A DNA stretch of 47,962 bases from an uncultured Lachnospiraceae bacterium (lineage in GTDB: Bacteria > Bacillota > Clostridia > Lachnospirales > Lachnospiraceae): assembly GCA_946405185.1 (NCBI GenBank), contig CAMJGH010000011.1, forward strand, positions 1-47,962, read 5' to 3'. The number at the start of each line of letters is the position of its first letter. Positions within the stretch are counted from its first letter, which is position 1. Shown here piece by piece: positions 41,937 to 47,962 of the stretch. The position numbers were made by a program, and so were the translations under genes. The notes below the pieces were generated by a model. It searched no databases, had not been told where the DNA came from, and saw nothing but the letters and a program-made list of their open reading frames with translations.

Positions 41937-42638
41937 ATGAAGCATTTGTGGGAACGGATAAAGCGCATCCCGTGGTGGGGCTGGGCCTTCGGTGTGGGGT
42001 ATTTTGTGCTGCAGCGGGTGCTCTACTCATGCGGGGCGGGGCTGTCCCGGACGCTCGGTACCATCTCGTACGCGTTTGAGTGGAAGGTGCCGGTGTTTGA
42101 CGACCTCTTCCCGGTGGTGCCGGTGTTCGTCATCATCTACCTGTTCTCCTTTGTGTTCTGGCTGTGCGGGCCGGCGGCGGTGTCGCTGACCTCGCGGAAG
42201 AACTTCGTGAACTACATCGTGGGGATGACGGCGGCGTATCTGATCGGCTTCGTGCTGTTCATCTTCGTGCCCACCTACATGGACCGCGTGAAGGAAGGGC
42301 TGCTGGAGATCGCCGCCCGGCCGGGCGTGTTCAACCGGCTGCTCGGGGTGGTGTACGATTCCGACGGCCGGGAGATGGCCTACAACCTCTTCCCGTCCTA
42401 CCACTGCCTGATCAGCGCCTACTGTTACCTGGGCGTGCGGAAACAGCCGGAGATCTCGAAAGGCTTCCGGGTGTATTCGCTCATCCTGGCCATCCTCATC
42501 TGCCTGTCCACGCTGCTCACCAAGCAGCACTACCTGCCGGATGTGTTCGGCGGGGTGGGCATCGCGGTGATCTGCTATTGCGTCACGGAGCGCCTGAACC
42601 CCGGCCGCGCTTATGAAGAAAAGAGACTGAAAAAATGA
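41937..42638 (+). CDS. PAP2-superfamily membrane phosphatase
   Basis: Integral membrane protein of 233 residues with about six helices. Two PAP2 motifs are seen: FPSYHCLISAYCYL (PSxH type) and TKQHYLPDVFGGVG (HYxxDV type), which hold the catalytic histidines. The first PAP2 motif (KxxxxxxRP) is not evident, as in the inositol-phosphorylceramide-synthase-like subgroup. The product could dephosphorylate a lipid phosphate or transfer a head group. Starts at ATG 41937 with GGGGGA upstream; a TTG at 41922 is possible. It overlaps the MATE gene by 4 bases and follows the exporter by 54 bp, so all three may form one operon. Confidence 0.85.
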   Translation: MKHLWERIKRIPWWGWAFGVGYFVLQRVLYSCGAGLSRTLGTISYAFEWKVPVFDDLFPVVPVFVIIYLFSFVFWLCGPAAVSLTSRKNFVNYIVGMTAAYLIGFVLFIFVPTYMDRVKEGLLEIAARPGVFNRLLGVVYDSDGREMAYNLFPSYHCLISAYCYLGVRKQPEISKGFRVYSLILAILICLSTLLTKQHYLPDVFGGVGIAVICYCVTERLNPGRAYEEKRLKK

Positions 42639-43978
42639 CAAGAAAAATGACCGAGGGGAACATCTTTCACCACCTGATCGCCTACGCGGTTCCCCTCATG
42701 CTGGGCAATGTGTTCCAGCTGACCTACAACGCCGTGGACTCCATCATCGTGGGGCGCTACGGCGGCAAGGATGCCCTGGCGGCCGTGGGCACGTCCGGGC
42801 CGGTGTCGACCATCATCGTGCTGGGCGTCTCCGGCATCTGCATGGGCGCCGGCGTCATGATGAGCAACTTCTTCGGCCAGAACAACATGAAGAAACTCAA
42901 GAGCGAATACGCCACCACGCTCGTCTCCGGGACCCTCATGGCGCTGCTGGTGACGGCGCTGGGCCTGATCTTCTCCCGGCTGATCCTGCGTCTCCTGCAG
43001 GTGCCGGAGGAGATCCTGGCGGATTCCGGCGTCTACCTGCGCATCATCCTGTGCGGCGTGCCGTTCACGTTCGTCTACAACGCGGTGTCGTACACATTGC
43101 GCAGCCTCGGCGACTCCAAGACGGCCACCCGGTATCTGGCCATCACCTGTGTGCTGAACATCTTCCTGGATCTGATCTTTGTGGCGTGGTTCAGGTGGGG
43201 CGTGGCTGGCGCGGGCGTGGCCACGGTCATCTCGCAGATGCTCTCGGCCGTCCTGTGCATGGATTTCGTGCGCCGGCGCATCCCGGACCTGAAGCTCTCC
43301 CGCCGGGATCTGGCGGTGGATAAAGCGCTCTTTAAGGAGACGATGAAGTACGGGTCGGTCACGGCGCTGCAGCAGTCCTGCCAGCCCATCGGCAAGCTCC
43401 TCATCCAGGGCGTCATCAACCTGCAGGGCATCGCGGCCATGGCGGCCTTCAACGCTGTCAACCGCGTGGACGATTTCGCCTGCATCCCGGAGCAGAGCAT
43501 CAGCCACTCCATGACCACCTTCGTGGCGCAGAACGACGGCGCCGGGCACAAGGAGCGCCTGCGCGAGGGCTTCCGCAAGGGCATTATGCTGGAAGCCGCC
43601 TACTGGGTGCTGATCTGCGCGGTGACGCTTCTGTTCCGCACACCCATCATGAAACTGTTCATCAAGGACGATGCGGAGACCATCTCCATCGGCGTCTCCT
43701 ATCTGACGCTCATGGCCTTCTTCTACCTGCTGCCGGGCCTGACCAACGGCATCCAGGGGTTCTTCCGCGGCATGAAGAAGATGGACATCACACTGATGGG
43801 CACCATCATCCAGATCTCGGTGCGCGTCATCGTGGTGTTCGTCATGGTGCCGAAGATCGGGCTGGACGGCGCCGCCTGGGCGTGCTTCGCCGGGTGGACG
43901 TGCATGATCCTCGCGGAGTACGGGTACTACTTCTTCTGTTACCGGAAGAAAGAAAAAGAGAGACTGGGGCTGTCGTGA
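42635..43978 (+). CDS. MATE-family efflux transporter
   Basis: Cation-coupled multidrug or metabolite exporter of 447 residues with twelve helices in two homologous halves. The N terminus IFHHLIAYAVPLMLGNVFQL followed by YNAVDSIIVGRYGGKDALAAVG is the family signature, and the second half repeats it at VTALQQSCQPIGKLLIQGVI. The ATG lies inside the preceding stop codon (ATGA), indicating translational coupling. A strong terminator follows at once. Confidence 0.93.
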   Translation: MTRKMTEGNIFHHLIAYAVPLMLGNVFQLTYNAVDSIIVGRYGGKDALAAVGTSGPVSTIIVLGVSGICMGAGVMMSNFFGQNNMKKLKSEYATTLVSGTLMALLVTALGLIFSRLILRLLQVPEEILADSGVYLRIILCGVPFTFVYNAVSYTLRSLGDSKTATRYLAITCVLNIFLDLIFVAWFRWGVAGAGVATVISQMLSAVLCMDFVRRRIPDLKLSRRDLAVDKALFKETMKYGSVTALQQSCQPIGKLLIQGVINLQGIAAMAAFNAVNRVDDFACIPEQSISHSMTTFVAQNDGAGHKERLREGFRKGIMLEAAYWVLICAVTLLFRTPIMKLFIKDDAETISIGVSYLTLMAFFYLLPGLTNGIQGFFRGMKKMDITLMGTIIQISVRVIVVFVMVPKIGLDGAAWACFAGWTCMILAEYGYYFFCYRKKEKERLGLS

Positions 43979-43992
43979 GACAGAACGGAATC

Positions 43993-44020
43993 AAAAAGCC
44001 GGGCGCGTGCCCGGCTTTTT
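43993..44020. terminator. Bidirectional terminator between MATE and folA genes
   Basis: Perfect 12-bp stem AAAAAGCCGGGC/GCCCGGCTTTTT with loop GCGT. It works in both directions and separates converging operons. Confidence 0.93.
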
Positions 44021-44053
44021 CGTATGGTGAGGGACGGTGCGCTTTCCGGCTGC

Positions 44054-44539
44054 TCATCCGGCCTTGCGCGTGTAGGTGAGGAACTGGTAGGTCAGCCCGC
44101 TTTTTTCATCCTTCAGGATCTCGCTCGTCTCGGTCAGCACGAAGTCCTTATTGATGTCCGGCAGCGTCACGTCGTGCGGCGCCGCGATGTGCACGCGGGT
44201 GAGGTAGAGGACGTCGATGAGGGACCAGAACTGCCGGTAGATGGACCCGCCGCCGATGACAAAGGCATCGTCCCCGCAGACGCGCAGGGCCTCCTTGACG
44301 GAGCTGACCACCGTGGCGCCTTCCACTTCATAGCCGGGGGTGCGGCTGAGGATGATGTTTTCGCGGTCTTTAAGGGGCTTGCCGCCGGGGAAGGTTTCCA
44401 GCGTCTTGCGGCCGTAGATCACGGCGTGCCCGCGGGTGAGCGCGGCAAAGCGCCGCAGGTCCTCACGGATGTGGAACTGCAACTGGCCCTGGAAGCCCAG
44501 GCCGTTTTCGGTGTCGGCGGCGGCGATGGCGTAGAGCAT
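44054..44539 (-). CDS. folA: Dihydrofolate reductase
   Basis: Enzyme of 161 residues reducing dihydrofolate to tetrahydrofolate with NADPH, needed after the thymidylate synthase reaction. Seen: AIAAADTENGLGFQGQLQFH with the acidic active-site pair in REDLRRF (Glu26, Asp27), the NADPH-binding VIYGRKTLETFPGGKPL and NIILSR, and FVIGGGSIYRQF. Length fits the family. It follows thyA on the same strand with 50 bp between, so the two form a natural dTMP-synthesis operon. The ribosome site is AGGAGG. Confidence 0.95.
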   Translation of the reverse strand: MLYAIAAADTENGLGFQGQLQFHIREDLRRFAALTRGHAVIYGRKTLETFPGGKPLKDRENIILSRTPGYEVEGATVVSSVKEALRVCGDDAFVIGGGSIYRQFWSLIDVLYLTRVHIAAPHDVTLPDINKDFVLTETSEILKDEKSGLTYQFLTYTRKAG

Positions 44540-44589
44540 GGCAAACCTCCTGATGGGGGGATAGACTGGTCTGACGGATCCCGGGCGGC

Positions 44590-45420
44590 TTACACGGCCA
44601 CCGGGATCTTTTCGTTGAATTCGTGGTACCGGTAGTTCTCCACCGTAAAGCTGTTCTTGGTGAAGGCGTAGAAGTCCGTCACGGACGGATCGAGCGTGAC
44701 CTTCGGGGCTTCAAACGGTTCATTCGCGATGATCTTCTCGATCATGGGCACGTGCCGGTCGTAGATGTGGGCGTCCGCGATGACGTGCACCAGCTCGCCC
44801 GCCTGCAGGCCGGAAACCTGCGCCATCATCCACAGCAGCGCCGCGTACTGCATCACATTCCAGCCGTTGGCGGCCAGCATGTCCTGGCTGCGCTGGTTCA
44901 GGATGCCGTTGAGGACGTTGCCGGACACGTTGAATGTCATGGAATAGGCGCAGGGGTAGAGCGCCATCTCCGACAGATCCGCAAACGTGTAGAGGTTGGT
45001 GAGGATGCGGCGGGAGGCCGGGTCGTTCTTCAGCTGCCAGAGAACCCGGTCCACCTGGTCCATGTCGCCCTCTTTGTAGTGGTGCTTCACGGCCAACTGA
45101 TAGCCGTAGGCCTTGCCGATGGAGCCGGTCTCATCCGCCCAGGCATCCCAGACGTGGCTGCCAAGGTCGTGGATGTTGTTGCTCTTTTTCTGCCAGATCC
45201 ACAAAAGCTCATCGACCGCCGACTTGAAGTACTGCCGGCGCACGGTGATGATGGGAAACTCCTCGCGCAGGTCGTACCGGTTGACGATGCCGAACTTCTT
45301 GATGGTGTGGGCGGGCGACCCGTCCTCCCAGCGCGGCCGGACCTCCCGGTCCGTATCCCACACGCCGTGGGTGAGGATCTCTTTGCAGTTTTCGATAAAG
45401 ACGCGGTCCGCGTAACTCAT
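44590..45420 (-). CDS. thyA: Thymidylate synthase (ThyA type)
   Basis: Enzyme of 276 residues making dTMP from dUMP with methylene-tetrahydrofolate. The catalytic cysteine is Cys157 in MALYPCAYSMTFNVSG, the phosphate-binding motif is NQRSQDM, and VHVIADAHIYDRHV matches the dUMP-binding GDAHLY. The residue after the catalytic Cys is Ala instead of the usual His (PCH); my memory is that a subgroup of Bacillota enzymes shares this form. The start ATG at 45420 has CAGGAGG nine bases ahead; an in-frame ATG ten codons upstream lacks such a site. It precedes folA and is read from a consensus-like promoter. Confidence 0.93.
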   Translation of the reverse strand: MSYADRVFIENCKEILTHGVWDTDREVRPRWEDGSPAHTIKKFGIVNRYDLREEFPIITVRRQYFKSAVDELLWIWQKKSNNIHDLGSHVWDAWADETGSIGKAYGYQLAVKHHYKEGDMDQVDRVLWQLKNDPASRRILTNLYTFADLSEMALYPCAYSMTFNVSGNVLNGILNQRSQDMLAANGWNVMQYAALLWMMAQVSGLQAGELVHVIADAHIYDRHVPMIEKIIANEPFEAPKVTLDPSVTDFYAFTKNSFTVENYRYHEFNEKIPVAV

Positions 45421-45480
45421 GGCGACGGCCTCCTGTCTGTGATCATACATACTGTGCAGCCGGATATACGGCCGCTTTTT

Positions 45481-45509
45481 ATTCTACCCGCCCGCGCGCG
45501 AATAATCAA
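45481..45509 (-). promoter_or_regulatory. Promoter of thyA-folA
   Basis: Minus strand TTGATT (45504-45509), 17-bp spacer, TAGAAT (45481-45486), about 60 bp before the start. Confidence 0.7.
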
Positions 45510-45521
45510 GAAAGGCTTTGT

Positions 45522-45550
45522 TTGACGGGACAAACGCGGAGGGGTAGAAT
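45522..45550 (+). promoter_or_regulatory. Promoter of the PHP histidinol-phosphatase-like gene
   Basis: TTGACG (45522-45527), 17-bp spacer, TAGAAT (45545-45550). The transcript would begin inside a large inverted repeat. Confidence 0.75.
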
Positions 45551-45552
45551 AA

Positions 45553-45632
45553 ACCAAAAGGGACGCTTCTCTTTGGTATTGTTTTGTACCAATGGGGACA
45601 CACCTGTACCAAAAAGAAACGTCCCTATTGGT
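45553..45632. repeat. Large inverted repeat in the 5' leader, ACCA-N3-GGGACG-N8-TGGT arms
   Basis: Arms 45553-45578 and 45607-45632 match at 23 of 26 positions around a 28-nt loop; the loop holds a third related unit (ACCAATGGGGACA, 45588-45600). It lies between the promoter and the ribosome site of the PHP gene, so its RNA could fold into a long hairpin close to the start. A structurally matching element lies downstream at 46461-46527. Confidence 0.8.
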
Positions 45633-45648
45633 AACGCAGAGGAGAGAC

Positions 45649-46422
45649 ATGAAAGCCAACTATCACGCACACACCTGGCGGTGCAAGCACGCGGAGGGGA
45701 CGGAGAAAGAGTACGTCGAGGCCGCCATCGCCCACGGGTTTGCCATTTACGGATTTTCCGACCATACGCCCTACCCGGCACTGGCCGGCGAGAAGGCCGG
45801 CATCGTCCGCATGCAGCCGGAGCAGCTGGAGGACTACGTGGACACGGTGCTGGCCTTGCGGGACGAGTACAAGGATGACATCGAGATCCACCTGGGGCTC
45901 GAGGCCGAGTACTACCCGGCCTACTGGGAAGATCTGATGAAACTGATCGAGCCGTATCCCATCGAGTATCTGCTGCTGGGGCAGCATTTCATCGGCCTGG
46001 AGGATGTCACGCACGAGAAATCCGGCCGGCCCACGGAGGATGAAACGGCGCTGGCCCGCTACGTGGGGCAGGTGGAAGAAGGCCTCTCCACCGGAAAATA
46101 CACCTACCTGGCCCACCCGGATCTGCTCAACTATGTGGGCCCGGCGGAGATCTTTGACAGGCATTACCGCGGCCTGGTCCGCTTCTGCAAAGATCGGAAG
46201 ATCCCGCTGGAGATCAACATGCTGGGTCTGTGGAAGGGCCGCAACTATCCCAACCGGGCGTTCTGGAAGATCGCCGGCGAGGAGCAGGCGCCGTGCATCA
46301 TCGGCATGGACACGCACATCCCGGACAATGTGTATCAGGAGCGGGAAGTGGCCATCGCCCATGAGTGGGTGCGGGAATTCCACCTGCCGCTGATGGAGAC
46401 GGTGGAACTGGTGAAGCCGTGA
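45649..46422 (+). CDS. PHP-domain histidinol-phosphatase-like protein
   Basis: Metal-dependent phosphatase of 257 residues in the HisJ/HisK-type PHP group. Seen: ANYHAHTWRCKHAEGTEKEY at the start, YGFSDHTPYP, GLEAEYYP, LLLGQHFIG, TYLAHPDLLNYVG, LEINMLG and GMDTHIPDNV. These give the full set of metal-binding residues. No other histidine-pathway gene is near, so it may act on histidinol phosphate or another small phosphate ester. The ATG at 45649 follows AGAGGAGAG. It is framed by related palindromes on both sides. Confidence 0.85.
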   Translation: MKANYHAHTWRCKHAEGTEKEYVEAAIAHGFAIYGFSDHTPYPALAGEKAGIVRMQPEQLEDYVDTVLALRDEYKDDIEIHLGLEAEYYPAYWEDLMKLIEPYPIEYLLLGQHFIGLEDVTHEKSGRPTEDETALARYVGQVEEGLSTGKYTYLAHPDLLNYVGPAEIFDRHYRGLVRFCKDRKIPLEINMLGLWKGRNYPNRAFWKIAGEEQAPCIIGMDTHIPDNVYQEREVAIAHEWVREFHLPLMETVELVKP

Positions 46423-46423
46423 G

Positions 46424-46450
46424 TGAGTCAGGGGACAGGCCCCTGACTCA
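46424..46450. repeat. Hairpin repeat TGAGTCAGGGG just after the PHP stop codon
   Basis: An 11-bp perfect stem TGAGTCAGGGG/CCCCTGACTCA with loop ACAGG, one base after the stop codon. The same 10-base arm recurs after the next gene at 47852-47876. It may act as a stem for termination, though no T run follows. Confidence 0.75.
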
Positions 46451-46460
46451 TCGGATATAA

Positions 46461-46527
46461 ACCAGTTGGGACGCAGCAAACTGGTCACATAAACAGAAAG
46501 ATACCAGTTGGCTACGTCCCAAATGGT
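46461..46527. repeat. Inverted repeat upstream of the MFS gene, ACCA-N3-GGGACG-N8-TGGT arms
   Basis: Arms 46461-46485 and 46503-46527 match at 22 of 25 positions around a 17-nt loop. The arm skeleton is identical to that of the element at 45553-45632, although the variable bases differ. It lies 15 bp before the MFS start codon. Confidence 0.8.
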
Positions 46528-46542
46528 ACAAGGGGGGAGAGT

Positions 46543-47853
46543 ATGAAAAAGCAGAAAACATCCGGCCTGCGCATGTGGCTTCTGATCTGGGGGCTTGGCC
46601 TTGCGGCGCAGATGTGCTGGAACATCGAGAACCAGTGGTTCAACACGTTCGTCTACGCCAAGATCGGCAAGAACCCGTCCATCATCACGGGCATGCTCAT
46701 CTGTTCGGCGGCGGCCACGTCCTTCTCCACGTTCTTTTTCGGCACGTGGTCGGACCGGTCGGGCAAGCGCCGGCATTTCATGAGCTACGGGTACATTCTG
46801 TGGGGCATTTTTACCATCGTGTTCGGCCTGACGGAGTTTTTGCCGAAGGAGATGTACGTGCTGGCCGGGCTGTCGGTGGTGCTGGCGGATACCGTCATGA
46901 GCTTCTTCGGCTCCATGGCCAACGATGCCTCCTACAACGCCTGGACCAACGACATCATGACCGATGCCAACCGCGGCCAGATCGGCGCGGCGCTGGCCAC
47001 GCAGCCGGTGCTGGGCACCATTCTGGGCACGGTGGTGGGCGGCTTTCTGGTGGGTGAGCACGACAACTACATGCGGCTCTTTCTGGTCATGGGCGGCGCC
47101 ATCATCGTGTTCGGCATCCTGACGCTCTTCATCCTGAACGAGGGGGACGATGTGGAGCCCTCGGTGCGCGGCACCTTCTGGCACCAGTTCGGCGAGGTGT
47201 TCAACTTTAAGGCGCTCTTTGCCAGACGGGAGCTCTTCTGGGTGCACGTGTGCATCGCCGTGTTCTTCATCGGCTTCAACATCTACTTTGCCTACATGGG
47301 CAACTACATCATCTACTACCTGGGCTTTTCGGCGGATCAGATGGGTGTCATCGAGGCGGTGCCGCTGGTGCTGGCCATGCTCTCGGCCATCCCGGTGGGC
47401 ATGCTCCTAAACCGCGATAAACACGTGCCGGTGGTCATCGCGGCCATCCTGATCAACTTCGCGGGCCTGTGGATCCTGCGGCCCCTCACGCCGGCGATGG
47501 TGGACACCTCCAAGCTCATCAATCCTGTCCTGCTGCTGGGCATCTTCGTGGTGGGCGTGGGGTACGTGGCCTTCCTGCAGGCCATGAAGGTCTGGGCCAA
47601 GCGCCTTTACCCGGCAGATTCCCGCGGGCAGTTTGAGGGCATCTGGGTGCTGTTCTTTGTGCTGATCCCCATGATCGGCGGGTCGATCGGCGGCGAGGCC
47701 GTGGTGCGCGCCAGCGGCGAGACGTTTGTGGACGCCGTGAGCGGACAGACACAATTCATCCCCAACGGCAACATCTTCCTGTGGGGCAGTGTGGTGATCC
47801 TGCTCTCGCTCATCCCGGCGATGCTCGCGGGAAGGGCCAGAAAGAACGGATGA
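46543..47853 (+). CDS. MFS transporter, sugar/cation-symporter-like
   Basis: Major facilitator of 436 residues with twelve helices. It begins with a basic tail followed by MWLLIWGLGLAAQMCWNIEN; the helix 2-3 loop is FGTWSDRSGKRRHFM, the classical MFS motif A. The equivalent second-half loop is GMLLNRDKHVPV. Acidic residues in the first helices (NIENQW) recall GPH/SLC45-type sugar symporters, so a sugar or glycoside is the likely cargo. The ribosome site GGGGGGAGAG is strong. The stop codon overlaps a palindromic repeat. Confidence 0.87.
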   Translation: MKKQKTSGLRMWLLIWGLGLAAQMCWNIENQWFNTFVYAKIGKNPSIITGMLICSAAATSFSTFFFGTWSDRSGKRRHFMSYGYILWGIFTIVFGLTEFLPKEMYVLAGLSVVLADTVMSFFGSMANDASYNAWTNDIMTDANRGQIGAALATQPVLGTILGTVVGGFLVGEHDNYMRLFLVMGGAIIVFGILTLFILNEGDDVEPSVRGTFWHQFGEVFNFKALFARRELFWVHVCIAVFFIGFNIYFAYMGNYIIYYLGFSADQMGVIEAVPLVLAMLSAIPVGMLLNRDKHVPVVIAAILINFAGLWILRPLTPAMVDTSKLINPVLLLGIFVVGVGYVAFLQAMKVWAKRLYPADSRGQFEGIWVLFFVLIPMIGGSIGGEAVVRASGETFVDAVSGQTQFIPNGNIFLWGSVVILLSLIPAMLAGRARKNG

Positions 47854-47876
47854 GTCAGGGGCCTGACCCCTGACTC
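47852..47876 (+). terminator. Hairpin overlapping the MFS stop codon
   Basis: GAGTCAGGGG-CCTGA-CCCCTGACTC: 10-bp perfect stem beginning at the second base of the TGA stop. Same arms as the hairpin at 46424-46450 with a different loop. No T run directly follows, so it may be a repeat rather than a true terminator. Confidence 0.6.
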
Positions 47877-47880
47877 GCCC

Positions 47881-47909
47881 TTGTGAACTTCTTCCGTTTT
47901 TGATATGAT
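47881..47909 (+). promoter_or_regulatory. Promoter pointing out of the right edge
   Basis: TTGTGA (47881-47886), 17-bp spacer, TATGAT (47904-47909). It would transcribe the dispersed repeat that follows and whatever lies beyond the window. Confidence 0.6.
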
Positions 47910-47913
47910 GACA

Positions 47914-47962
47914 CTAGGGTCAAAAGGTCAGAACGGGCATGCTTGCATGCACGTTTCTGACG
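47914..47962. repeat. Dispersed repeat, copy cut by the window edge
   Basis: Bases 47921-47960 are the exact reverse complement of 27775-27814 (40 of 40). The flanking TAGGGTCAAAA resembles the ends of the copy in the 27.6-27.9 kb gap. Confidence 0.8.

Overview
The window is GC-rich bacterial DNA, coding almost wall to wall on both strands. Genes start behind strong AGGAGG-type ribosome sites, promoters fit the housekeeping sigma-A pattern with 17-bp spacers, secreted proteins carry lipoboxes, and transport is dominated by single-membrane-type carriers. Intergenic gaps hold short palindromic repeats of kinds I associate with gut Clostridia (for example the element beginning GTCATCCTGAGC). I infer a gut Bacillota of the class Clostridia, probably Oscillospirales; no rRNA or tRNA is present to confirm this.

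Layout. 1-3.9 kb (minus strand): an OmpR-type two-component system and the start of a large FtsX-type ABC permease that runs off the left edge. 3.9-4.4 kb: a repeat-rich non-coding stretch. 4.4-7.6 kb: an L-fucose/L-arabinose isomerase family protein and a cardiolipin synthase. 7.7-13.0 kb: an apparent operon of ECF sigma factor, membrane anti-sigma-like protein, two tandem serpin lipoproteins and a DUF4349 lipoprotein. 13.1-14.3 kb: a LysR regulator divergent from a 21-residue amphipathic peptide gene, with overlapping promoters and an ATAC-N7-GTAT LysR-type box. 14.4-22.9 kb: a sugar-acid (aldarate) region with an IlvD/Edd dehydratase, tartronate semialdehyde reductase, a DapA-family lyase, galactarate dehydratase and an enolase-superfamily protein, interrupted by a FAD oxidoreductase/GtrA pair. 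22.9-31.4 kb: an acyltransferase with a zinc ribbon, a GltS-like symporter, a beta-helix protein and three more carriers (cation/proton antiporter, AEC family, MFS). 31.4-34.3 kb: two overlapping membrane histidine-kinase-like genes, the first apparently kinase-dead. 34.5-39.0 kb: rhamnulokinase and a soluble hybrid sensor kinase. 39.1-44.0 kb: a PHP phosphoesterase, an ABC exporter, a PAP2 phosphatase and a MATE pump. 44.0-45.4 kb: folA and thyA. 45.6-47.9 kb: a PHP histidinol-phosphatase-like protein and an MFS transporter, each with palindromic repeats around it.

How the parts fit. The garD, DapA-family and garR products can form a route from galactarate to glycerate, with the DapA-family protein standing in for the usual GarL aldolase. 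The isomerase, rhamnulokinase and beta-helix protein suggest use of deoxysugars and plant or mucin glycans. The sigma factor/serpin operon reads as a surface defence against proteases. The LysR/peptide pair and the ECF/serpin operon are the two arrangements most worth following up.
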